The notes under the pieces are model-generated. The model did no database searches. It was not told the DNA's origin and saw only the letters and a list, made by a program, of their open reading frames with translations. From Cordylochernes scorpioides (Eukaryota > Arthropoda > Arachnida > Pseudoscorpiones > Chernetidae): a DNA stretch of 64,000 nt. A program made the position numbers and the translations under genes. This document shows, piece by piece, positions 32,164-41,739 of the stretch (position 1 is its first letter; every line of letters starts with the position of its first letter). The stretch spans positions 58,151,057 to 58,215,056 of the forward strand of contig CP092870.1 in NCBI GenBank assembly GCA_030710605.1, written 5' to 3'.

Positions 32164-33123
32164 ATGAAAGGGATAATACTGTTACTCTTAGTACTCGTGG
32201 TATGCAACAATAAATATGCAAATTTACTCAAGGTAACGCACTATACAAAAAACTCAGTACGAAGGGATAATGATGGACAATGTGGCCTAAATATAAACTT
32301 ACCATCTGGGAATATATCTGGTAACCAAAAAAGACTGCTATGTATCATTCTGGCTCTATTATTTATCTCAGGCATTGAACAAAACCCAGGCGCTCCAACC
32401 AAAAAGCAAACTACATTGACTGCGCCAGTACACTCTGGAGAGAGAGAATCAATGGATGGCGAGCTAAAAATGCTAATCTTAAACATGGCGACGGAAATAA
32501 AGAGTCTAGGAGAGAGAATTGACATCAGACTTACCAAAATAGAGACTCGAATGGACGATTGGGACAAGCGATTCTGCAATATAGAGGAGAAGCTAACTAA
32601 ATGTATAGAGTCGCAACAGGCTACCGAAAAACTGGCTTCATGTAATTCGTTAAAGGTAAATGAACTGGAGGCTAGAGTCGAATTTTTTTAGACGAGACTG
32701 CGTGAGCCCAATCTAGTGTTCTATGGTATTGAGAGGGAGGGTGACGAAAATCAGGCAGATTGTAACTTAAAGATTCAAAACATAATTAGAGATAAAATGG
32801 AAATCGGAGATGATTTAAAAATAACAAAATGTCACCGACTTTCACGCGGATCCAATGCACCAGTTCTTGTTGTGGTGCCTGATTATGCTTATAGAGCAAA
32901 AATATTTTAAAATGCCTACAAACTCAGAGATACTAAAATTTCGATAAGTAAAGATTATAGTAAAAATGTTAGAGAGCAACGGCGCATCCTAATTGCAAAA
33001 AGGAAAGAATTGGGTGAAAGGGGAATAAAATCGAAGTTGAGAGATAACAAGCTTTTTTTAAATGATAAAGTCTGTAAAGTGATGAATGGCCAAGTTGTTG
33101 ATAGCACAGGAGTTGCTATATAG
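32164..33123 (+). pseudogene. LINE ORF1-like protein with 2A-like motif, coiled coil and RRM-like region
   Basis: First ATG at 32164. Residues 4-13 are a hydrophobic signal-like stretch. Residues 57-77 are hydrophobic then SGIEQNPGA, a 2A-like motif. Residues ~95-175 are a heptad-rich coiled coil (ATEIKSLGERIDIRL...). TAG at 32689 follows a T7 run; the same frame then gives REPNLVFYGIEREGDEN, like the RNA-binding core of L1-type ORF1 proteins, until TAA at 32908. It continues with KELGERGIKSKLRDNKLFL to TAG at 33121. The last stop may be the natural end; the first two are likely mutations. The protein family binds LINE RNA. Confidence 0.7.
32371..32394 (+). other. Degenerate 2A-like ribosome-skipping motif
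   Basis: Codons for G-I-E-Q-N-P-G-A preceded by a leucine-rich stretch (residues 58-69). The 2A consensus is D-(V/I)-E-x-N-P-G followed by P. Two consensus positions differ (D to G and final P to A), so skipping is probably lost in this copy. Such motifs at LINE N-termini are established for several invertebrate elements. Confidence 0.65.
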
Positions 33124-36100
33124 CAAAAACCTTGTAGAAACAATTGTGTAAATAGAAGAAATACGACATCAAAATCACAAATTAATTCTCCGCCCCATAA
33201 TCAAATAACGGAAAGTTACTACGACATAAATACATGTAAATATGATTCTCAAGACGATGACAATGCAAATTTTTCTGAAAATTCGCGAGACATCGCGGAA
33301 AAAATAATATGTTGGAATATAAATGGTTTCTATAGGATTCTTTCGATATTTCCACTCCTCGAGCACATAAAGAACTACGAAATTTTTGCTCTACTTGAAA
33401 CATGGTGCCTGAACAGGACTAACATAACACTAAAAGATTATCAAATTATCGAATTACCTGCCACCAAAGAATCTGGAAGGGGAAGAGGGTCAGGGGGTAT
33501 AATTGTCGGTTTTAGGGAAGGCGGGAAATATAGAGTAGAGAGTTCAGAAAAGGATGGCACTTGGTTATCTATTTTCTTATCAACAAACACAAGAGCCCCC
33601 CAACATGTTATCTGTTTAATATTTGTATACCTTCCTCCAAACCAAATACAGCTGCATAACTTAGATAAACTGTTCACATACATTCAAAAGCAAATAGCAG
33701 ATGGAAAAGAAATTATTTTACTTGGAGATTTAAACATCAGAACTGGGAAGTTGGGAGGACTACACAATCCACTTAATTTCCAGCTCCCTCTAACATCGGA
33801 AAGAAGGGCCAAAGATCATATAATATCATCTCTGTCTAATAAACTTCTTGATTTCCTGGAAGATAATTCTTTGACAATAGTTAATGGAAGATCTAGAGGT
33901 GATAAAGATGGAGATTTTACATACATATCTGAAAGAGGCTCTTCAACTATTGACTATTGCATACTCTCACAGGGTTCACTACAAATTTTACTGGACTTCA
34001 AAGTCGATGACCAACTGTACTCTGACCACCACCCTTTGGTTTTAACGATAAAAGGCCAAAACTTCAATGAGAAAAAAACCAAACGGGAAGATTATAATAT
34101 TACGAGATATAGATGGTCAGCCGATGGACTCGCAATGTTTAAAATGAAACTGGAAGAATTGCGGGAAAAAAACATACCAGCCTCCGATGACCTTGTATAC
34201 ACTTTCAATCAGCGAATTTTGGAAGCAATGTCATCTGCAAAAATAACCTACTCAATTAAGGGCGGCCCCAGGAAATCTAAGCCGTGGTTCGATAAGGACT
34301 GCTATGATATGAAAAAAACTGGCAAAAGAAAGTCTGAAGAAATATCGTAAAACAAATAGATTGGAAGATAGAGAATGTTATGCTTCTTCCAGAAATAAAT
34401 ATCTCGCTTTATTGGATCTAAAAAGAAAGGCTTTGATAATGAAAAACAGGAAATACTCAGAAATGCTAAAGACTCAAAGACCTTCTGGAAAACTATTGCG
34501 CTCTACAAAAGCACATCTATAATCCAAGGAGAAATATCTATACAGGACTGGCTGAACTTTTACCGCGAACTAATGACTACAGAGAAAAATTTAAGAATTT
34601 GTAATTTACATAATGTGATTTCTCAGAACGATCCTATATTGGACTCAGAGATAACCAATGCAGACATATACAAGGAGATAGCTGGTTTGAGGAGTAACAA
34701 GGCATGCGGGCCCGATGGCATCCCCAATGAAGTATTAAAAACACTCCCTGATTCGTACATACTGCTGTTGAAACAACTCTACAATAGTGTTATGACGACT
34801 GGAAAATACCCAGCAATTTGGACTAATTCCACCATACGCCCAATCTTTAAAAATGGTTATAAGAACAGCCCCTCTAACTACCGAGGTATTGCACTGATTA
34901 GCAATGCATCAAAGCTTTTCACATCAATCCTAAGATCACGACTGGAGGAATGGGTCGAAGGAAGAAGGGTTATACCCGAAAACCAAGCGGGATTTAGAAA
35001 AGGAAGATCATGTATTGACCACATATTTACACTAACTACTTTAATCCAACTTTCATTAAGAAAAAAGAGGGGAAAACTATATGTCTTTTTTGTCGATCTA
35101 AGGAAGGCATTTGATACTGTACCTCACTCAATACTTTGGAAAAAACTTTACAACCTAGGCATAAGTTACCAATTCATAAGTACGATCAGAAGTTACTACG
35201 AACAAGCAACTATAGCTATCGATGGAAGGGATCATTTACGGAAAATATTAAGATAAACTCGGGAGTCCTCCAGGGAGAACCACTTTCCCCACTGCTATTT
35301 ATATTATTTATCACGGACTTAATCGAAATTTATAATAACTCAGACCTGCCGAGTGTAAATTTGCCAGAATTTGGAGATATCCATTTATTGCTGTACGCCG
35401 ACGACATAGCAATTATAGGTGAGTCCAGGATGAACCTCCAAAAGAAGATCAAAATACTGAAAGAATATCTCGATGAGAACTTAATGACACTAAATGAGTC
35501 CAAGTCAAAGATTATGGTGTTCCGTAATGGAGGTAAACCCTCAAATAAGGATAGATGGTTCTGGAATGATAAACCCATAACAATAACTTCAAGATATACA
35601 TACTTGGGATTCCCTCTGACACCAACAATAACAACTACTCACCCGGCAAATTACTTTAAAGGAAAAGCACTTACAGCAATTAACGCCACACACCCAATAT
35701 TAATAAAATCAAAAGCAAAGTCAATAAATTTATCAATCAAACTCTTTGATACAATAGTGAGAGCTGTCCTGATGTATGCCGCTCCATTGTGGGCAACAGA
35801 GCATAAAGACTTACTGGACAATATACAAGACATATTTATCCGTAGGTTCCTGAATCTGCCCAGATACACTCCAGGTTACCTAATCAGATTAGAAACCGGT
35901 CGTATCTCATTGAGTGTAACAGCCTTAAAATTAACCCTGAAGTATTGGCTGCGGGTGTTGAATATGAGCAGTGACAGATTGCCACGTATATGTTTTAATA
36001 GAACACGGGAACTGTCTAATGCTTCGGGCACACCCATCGGTTTCATTAAAAAGCTCACCAATCTGCTTAACAATAATGGATCCCCTGCACTTGTTTCCTG

Positions 36101-36548
36101 TGATGACCCTGAAACGCTGAGGAGCGCGATTACAGCGCTCTTAAAAACAGCGGCAGACCAATCTATACAAAACGACCTTACAAGAATGGATAAATCTAAG
36201 CTATACTCTCACTACAAAGACATTCACATATCTTTCATGACGGAGGGATACCTTTTAGGGGATTTTCCTTTCCCGGTTGTAAGACTACTCGCACAAGTTA
36301 GAATACTTTCAAGTTTTTTTAGAGAAAACCACACCAAGATGCTCTGCGGTGAGGACCCGACTTGTACCTTCTGTAATTCAAAACTAAAAAATGAAATCAC
36401 TCACTATATTTTTTATTGCTCTGCTCTGAAAGAAGAAAGAAGAACCCTTATGCTCAAAACTGGGCAACTCTGTGCTTCACTTCCATCAATAATTGACAAT
36501 ATGACCCAGAATAAGTATATTGCTACGGCGTTTTATGGTTTCCACTAG
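33124..36548 (+). pseudogene. LINE ORF2: APE endonuclease and reverse transcriptase
   Basis: Nicks target DNA and primes reverse transcription. Same frame as ORF1, open from 33124 without an ATG. Endonuclease: IICWNING (33304), LLETW, LLGDLNIR (33718), IDYCILS, SDHHPL (34021). Frame moves +1 at ~34320 and back at ~34430, then again at ~35235. RT: KACGPDGIPNEV (34702), YRGIALISNASKLF, NQAGFRKGRS, FVDLRKAFDT (catalytic Asp), GVLQGEPLSPLLF, LLLYADDIAI (catalytic YADD at ~35394). C-terminal knuckle CTFC...THYIFYC starts at 36363; stop at 36546. Catalytic residues survive, so decay is recent and due to indels. Joined translation is interrupted and not functional as read. Confidence 0.85.
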
Positions 36549-36738
36549 TCCATATCTCAGAAGAAGGCCAAGTTATACTCACTTTCTTGCTGCTACTCTT
36601 TTTGTGTTGATTTCTTGCTTCCCTCTTTCTTCTTATTATTTTTTTCCTTTTCTTGTTTTTTTTTTTCTCTTTCGCTTTTTAATCTGTATATATCGTTATT
36701 TCCTTTGTCTCACTGCTTTGTTCTTATGCATACCTCTG

Positions 36739-36794
36739 GTGAATCCTGTATAGGGTCAGTGACCCTAAATAAAGGCTTTTTGTTGTTGTTGTTG
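36739..36794 (+). promoter_or_regulatory. LINE 3' terminal stem-loop, AATAAA and (TTG)n tail
   Basis: GTGAATCCTGTA, a perfect 7-bp hairpin TAGGGTC-AGT-GACCCTA (36751-36767), AATAAA (36768-36773), then GGCTTTTTG(TTG)n. LINEs with stringent 3' recognition use such terminal hairpins as the RT binding site; that role here is inferred. Confidence 0.7.
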
Positions 36795-36955
36795 TATTTA
36801 TAGTGTCGGCCAAACGGCAAATAAGAATGGAGGAATTTGCATAACCTGGGAAGGTAGGCCATATATGCATATAAGTATTATTTATAGTGTTGCCCAAACG
36901 GCAAATAAGAATGGAAGAATTTGCATAAGCTGGGAAAGTAGGCCATTAAAAGAAT
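36795..36955 (+). repeat. ~83-bp satellite, right half, with LINE target duplication
   Basis: Starts with the 15-bp duplication (36795-36809) and continues with CCAAACGGCAAATAAGAATG units, about two copies. Confidence 0.85.
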
Positions 36956-37299
36956 CTTACCACATTACCCTGTTTTTCTTTGAATATTACAGCGTGGCGA
37001 TATGATGCCATATATTCATATATTTAACCAAATAATAATTATTTTTAACCTATTATAGCAAAGGTGTTTCTTAGAATAGCGAATAAATGTTTCTTTTAGC
37101 ACACAAAAGACTTTATTAAAACGTATAGTCTCATACGGAGTCTGCAAAGGCTTCCACAGACTTTTTTTCGTTAAGTTATTGTTTAATTCTTATATATCTG
37201 TGATTATAAATATAAGATCAAATATGTGAAATAAACTCTGAGAGAAAACTGACAAAAACTATAACAAGACTAAGAACAAAACACTATAAAGGAATGGCA
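36956..37299. other. Spacer with a degenerate retroelement tail
   Basis: At 37085-37145 the minus strand reads GCAGACTCCGTATGAGAC...TTTTAATAAAGTC, a weak copy of the stem-loop/AATAAAG tail. The rest is unassigned AT-rich sequence. Confidence 0.4.
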
Positions 37300-38182
37300 A
37301 TATATCCAGATGGCACAAGAACCTACAGGACAACTGTCCTGGTGTGGAACTAACACCTACTCACATATTCTCAGGCCAAGCAATGGCCGCAGCCTTGCAG
37401 AAAATTGACATAGACCCAGAGCAGCAGCTTTACACATCCAAGCTAGTGGACATAGCTGCTCCTGTGATAGAGATGTATGGAGACATCTGAGGCTCTTCAT
37501 TGGACACGACAACAACAACAACAGAAATTTGACCCAGAACAGCAGCTTTGCACACCCAAGAACATTACGACTGCTGTGATAGAGATGTATAGAGATATCT
37601 GAGGCTCTTCATTGGACACGACAACAACAACAACAACAGAAATTTGACCCAGAACAGCAGCTTTGCACACCCAAGAACATTACGACTGCTGTGATAGAGA
37701 TGTATGGAGACATCTGAGGCGCTTCATTGGACACGACAACAACAACAGAAATTTGACCCAGAACAGCAGCTTTGCACACCCAAGAACATTACGACTGCTG
37801 TGATAGAGATGTATGGAGACACATCTGAGGCTCTTCATTGGACACGACAACAACAGAAATTTGACCCAGAACAGCAGCTTTGCACACCCAAGAACATCAC
37901 GACTGCTGTGATAGAGATGTATAGAGATATCTGAGGCTCTTCATTGGACACGACAACAACAGAAAATTGACCCAGAACAGCAGCTTTACACACTCAAGAA
38001 CATTGCGACTGCTATGATAGAGATGTATGGAGACATCTGAGGCTCTTCATTGGACACGACAACAACAGAAAATTGACCCAGAACAGCAGCTTTACACACC
38101 CAAGAACATTACGACTGCTGTGATAGAGATGCATGGAGACATCTGAGGCTCTTCATTGGACACGACAACAACAACAACATTA
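37300..38182 (+). repeat. 106-bp satellite locus with leader and CAA tail
   Basis: A ~90-bp leader (GAACCTACAGGAC...AGCAATGGCCGCAG) shared with 46836-46925, then about seven units (GACCCAGAACAGCAGC, AAGAACATTACGACTGC, TGAGGCTCTTCATTGGACAC), each joined by (CAA)n, ending in a longer CAA tract at ~38163. Confidence 0.85.
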
Positions 38183-38534
38183 GATATTTTGATTAAAAAT
38201 ACTAATCTCTACAATTCCAAACAGTGTTAAATTCATCGTTTGAACTTCAAATAACCTTTCAAATATAAAGAAGGGCCTCTAATTAGATCATCTGGCAACG
38301 AACATTTTGATTCTTTGTTCGAACATCCACCCAAAAAGACGGATGAAGATTGAGAAGATTGCTTAAGATTGACGACTTCATTCCTTGATGGTGAAGATTC
38401 CAAAATCAGCTCTTTTAATTGCCCTGCTTGACTGAAATTAAAAAGCTATGCCGATTTGACCTTTGTTTAACATTTGTTCCATTTTCCCCTTTATAACGTC
38501 ATTTATTTCAATATATAGACATTCATAAATATAA
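38183..38534. other. Unassigned AT-rich spacer
   Basis: No recognised gene or repeat. Confidence 0.4.
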
Positions 38535-38830
38535 TTTAATGAAGTTGTACCTTTTACCATGTATATCGGGATTCAGATAATAACTCTGAAAGATACACTC
38601 ATGGACAAAACTTAAGGAAGTTGTACTTTTTAGAATGTATATCGGGATTCAGACAATAACTCTGAAAGATACACCCATGGACAAAACTTAAGGAAGTTGT
38701 ACTTTTTATAATGTATATCGGGATTCAGACAATAACTCTGAAAGATACACTCATGGACAAAACTTAAGAAAGTTGTACCTTTTAGCATGTATATCGGGAT
38801 TCAGACAATAACTCCGTGAAATATACGCTC
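38535..38830 (+). repeat. Short (~82-bp) form of the 120-bp satellite
   Basis: About 3.5 units with GTATATCGGGATTCAGAC and CTCATGGACAAAACTTAAG but lacking the ACGAGATAACCAAG segment of the 120-bp form. Confidence 0.85.
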
Positions 38831-39445
38831 ATTATCAAATTTAAAATATTTGTGACTTTTGTTTATTATTAAAATTGTTGCACCAGGTTGTCGTTTGGCA
38901 GATTCTTCAGCCTTGATTTTCTCCTCAGACATGTCTTGTATCTTACCAGAACATGTTTCAACCCTCCTACAAGGTTAGATAAGGGAATAATGAGATAACC
39001 CTACTTTAAGTAGCCTCCAGAATAATTTATTTATTTCTCACATCAAAGTTAAGAGAGCTGTGAAGTCACACAGTGTATTAAAACACAAATGGTGATTTTT
39101 ATAGTACATAATCTATTTATAACACATACTCTTTAATTAAAAAGGCATATATTGGATAAAAAAATAATTTACTTTACCAATATATGCCTTTTTAATTAAA
39201 GATTTATTTATGGATTGCTCTAGTTTCAAATACATATTCTGTTTATTAAAATAAAAATATATACAGAATTTCAATTTCTTCAAAATATATGAAAAATAAT
39301 ATTACAAATTAAAATAAAATAGGTGCATTAGCCATGACGCAACAATATAATGCATTAAGAAGGTTCATCACTGATAAGCCAGGCCCCAACCCATTATATT
39401 TTATCTTCGAAGTAAGAATAAAATTATTTTATTTTTAAAATATAC
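38831..39445. other. AT-rich spacer with a 25-bp perfect inverted repeat and TIR-element remnant
   Basis: CTTTAATTAAAAAGGCATAT (39131-39155 arm) is perfectly complementary to 39177-39201, loop 21 bases; the right arm and its flank recur at 4205-4250. 39375-39445 (TTCATCACTGATAAGCCAGG) is a decayed copy of the TIR element at 21998-22485. The Copia element inserted just beyond it. Confidence 0.5.
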
Positions 39446-39450
39446 ATAAC
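39446..39450. repeat. Target-site duplication ATAAC (left) of Copia element
   Basis: ATAAC here and at 44060-44064. Confidence 0.9.
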
Positions 39451-39711
39451 TGATATAGGCTTAGCAAAATACGGTTATTCTTTTTGAGGATTTCTGGTTG
39501 TTTTTGTACTCACGTATGTTGTAGTTACGAGGACATCCCTTTAGATAAAAACAAATATATATTTATTTAAGGAACGACTTGTTCCATTACATATATTGTT
39601 AAGACAAGTTAGCGGTAAACAATAACAGCAAGGTTGAAGGTAGAAGTTGGAAGTTACGTCATAGTAGTGACGTCAGCATCTATGATGATTAAAGTCAAAG
39701 TCTGTGTAACA
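39451..39711 (-). repeat. 3' LTR of Copia element
   Basis: TGATATAGGC...TGTGTAACA on the plus strand; ends in TG and CA. Contains TGACGTCA at 39668-39675 and TTACGTCA at 39654-39661. Confidence 0.95.
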
Positions 39712-39723
39712 ATTCCCTCCTTA
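39712..39723 (-). promoter_or_regulatory. Polypurine tract of Copia element
   Basis: Minus strand AAGGAGGGAATT lies directly before the 3' LTR and overlaps the pol stop codon at 39721-39723. Confidence 0.75.
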
Positions 39724-41739
39724 CTTTGTCTTTATTCCCACGATGCTGAGGCTCTCCAGGTGTTTCTTCATCTGGTCTCGGGATAGGTCCTTTGTGAAGA
39801 TATCCGCCTCCAGGTCCTGAGATGGCTTGTACAGAAGGCAGATGTCTCTGGATTCATAACAGTCTCTCAAGAAGTGGTACTTTCTGTTGATATGTCTACA
39901 GCGACTGCTTTGTTTAGGGCTGGAGATCCAGTTGATCAATGACTGACTGTCTGTATAGATCGCAGTTGGTTTTTCCATGAAATTCCATTCTCCCAGCTCT
40001 CGTAGCAGGTTTATTATCCACTTGATTTGACAGCAGCTTTCACAAGCAGCTATCATTTCCGCTTCCATTATGGAGAGGGCGACGAGTGGTTGTTTACTAC
40101 TTTTCCAGTCTATAGTTGCTTCGCCGAGCTTCAATACATATCCGCCGTAGGATTTTCCATCATGAGTGGTCGACCAGCTGGCATCGGCGTAGGACTTCAG
40201 GATTCCAGTCTTCCCTCTATCAAATTTCACTCCTAGGTCAATTGTTCCTCGTAGGTATCTCATCACTCTTTTGATTGCTGTCCAGTGCATCTGTTTTGGT
40301 TGTCTGGAGTACTGTGAAAGTTTGCTAGTGATGTAAGCGATGTCGGGTCTGGTGTTAACAGCTAGAAACATTAGCATTCCAAGGGCTTCCTGGTAAGTGT
40401 GCTGTTCACAATTGTCATCTTCAATATGATTATCCAAATTGATTTCTTTGGAACCTGGTGTTGGAACTTCCTTACAATTTTCCATTCCATATTTCTGCAA
40501 TATTTGTTGTACATAGTGGCTTTGCTGTAGCGAAATTCCCTCCTTGTCTTGTATGATCTTGATACCCAAAAACATGCCTTCACATGTTACATCCTTTATT
40601 TCCAGGTGATGTCTCAATTTATTGATGAATCTGTTTGAGGTATCTTCAGAATCTGAGACAGTGATAAAGTCATCAACATATATCCCTACATAGAAGTATT
40701 TGTCTTCATTCTTCCATTTAAATAGGCAAGGATCAGATTTAAGTTTTTCCAGTCCACAGTCATGAAGTATTTGACTGAATTTCTCATACCACGATCTTCC
40801 GGATTGAGGTAGACCGTAAATACTTTTGTTGAGTTTGCAAACTTTGTTTCTGTCTTGGACAAATCCAGCAGGTTGTTCCATGAATATTGTATTTTCAATG
40901 TTTCCATTTAGATAGGCTGCTTTTACATCAAATAGTTTAATGACTGAATCTTTTGTTGCTGCCATTGACAAAATAGTCCTGAGGGTGGCATTTTTAATTA
41001 CAGGGCTGAAACTTTCGTTGTAATCTCTTCCTGGGATTTGGTTGTATCCCATTGCAACAAGTCTAGCTTTGTAAGTTTTGTTTTCTTGGTCTTTAGATAT
41101 TTTGAACACCCATTTACTTTTGACAACTTTAGCGTTTACAGGTCTAGGTACCAGTTCCCATACTTGATGCGAGTACATGTTCTGTATTTCCTCAAGCATT
41201 GCGTTCTCCCAATGTTTCTTGTCTTCGCATGTGATGGCTTCTTCATAGTCTTTCGGAATGGTTTCATTCGTAGTAGCCAGAACGTAGTCATCGAATCTTT
41301 TAGGTATTGTTCGAGTTCTTTGTGGTCTGTCTGATTCACTTAACTCTGTCTGTCTGTTGATCATGGTATCTGGTGCTGGCTCTTCAATATCAACATCTGA
41401 TAGAACATGATTGTTCAGTTGTTCATCCTCCTGAATGAAGAAATATGTGTCAGTGTCCGTATTATTATCATTTTGTTTTTCTTCCGAGATGACATTATTG
41501 TTCTCTCTGAAGTGAATGTCTGCGGTTTCAAGAATGACTCTCGCTGTGATATCAAATACTCGATAAGCTCTTCTGCATCTTGAATAGCCTACAAATATTC
41601 CTCTCTTGGATTTAGCTTCTAGTTTGTGTCTTTGATGATTCTCGAGTTTATAGAAGACTTCACAACCAAATCTCATGATGTGAGAGACGGATGGCTTTTT
41701 TACCTTTCCATTTCTCCATAGGGGTAGTGTCTGGGTCAT
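39721..41739 (-). CDS. Copia pol C-terminal part: reverse transcriptase and RNase H
   Basis: 672-residue open frame; its first ATG is not the true start, because residues 1-15 overlap the end of the upstream frame and homology begins at KKPSVSHIMRFGCEVF, the end of the integrase region. Residues ~205-400 are RVT_2: KLFDVKAAYLNG (Asp 271) and YVDDF (354-358) with both catalytic aspartates. RNase H follows: YADASW (Asp 519), EAEMIA (Glu 559), YTDSQS (Asp 597), EADIFTK (Asp 646). All catalytic residues are present, and the stop lies inside the PPT. It copies element RNA to DNA in the particle. Expressed only if the frameshift upstream is bypassed or is an assembly error. Confidence 0.9.
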   Translation of the reverse strand: MTQTLPLWRNGKVKKPSVSHIMRFGCEVFYKLENHQRHKLEAKSKRGIFVGYSRCRRAYRVFDITARVILETADIHFRENNNVISEEKQNDNNTDTDTYFFIQEDEQLNNHVLSDVDIEEPAPDTMINRQTELSESDRPQRTRTIPKRFDDYVLATTNETIPKDYEEAITCEDKKHWENAMLEEIQNMYSHQVWELVPRPVNAKVVKSKWVFKISKDQENKTYKARLVAMGYNQIPGRDYNESFSPVIKNATLRTILSMAATKDSVIKLFDVKAAYLNGNIENTIFMEQPAGFVQDRNKVCKLNKSIYGLPQSGRSWYEKFSQILHDCGLEKLKSDPCLFKWKNEDKYFYVGIYVDDFITVSDSEDTSNRFINKLRHHLEIKDVTCEGMFLGIKIIQDKEGISLQQSHYVQQILQKYGMENCKEVPTPGSKEINLDNHIEDDNCEQHTYQEALGMLMFLAVNTRPDIAYITSKLSQYSRQPKQMHWTAIKRVMRYLRGTIDLGVKFDRGKTGILKSYADASWSTTHDGKSYGGYVLKLGEATIDWKSSKQPLVALSIMEAEMIAACESCCQIKWIINLLRELGEWNFMEKPTAIYTDSQSLINWISSPKQSSRCRHINRKYHFLRDCYESRDICLLYKPSQDLEADIFTKDLSRDQMKKHLESLSIVGIKTK

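Larger units (their letters stand above)
32064..36794 (+). mobile_element. Near-full-length APE-type LINE, 4.73 kb
   Basis: Bounded by a 15-bp duplication of satellite sequence. Order: ~100-bp GC-rich 5' leader (CGCCGCTAGGTGGCCGG), ORF1-like region with hydrophobic N-terminus, 2A-like motif, coiled coil and RRM-like block, then APE endonuclease, reverse transcriptase, C-terminal CCHC knuckle, ~250-bp 3'UTR ending in a 7-bp stem-loop, AATAAA and (TTG)n. Three in-frame stops and three frameshifts make this copy defective. No RNase H domain seen. The clade is left open (Jockey/CR1-type superfamily is most likely). Confidence 0.85.

Noticed and set aside
41696-41701. Programmed frameshift site in Copia
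   Set aside because: No known Copia frameshift signal there; typical Copia has one frame across this point, so mutation or assembly error is simpler. Kept only as an alternative.
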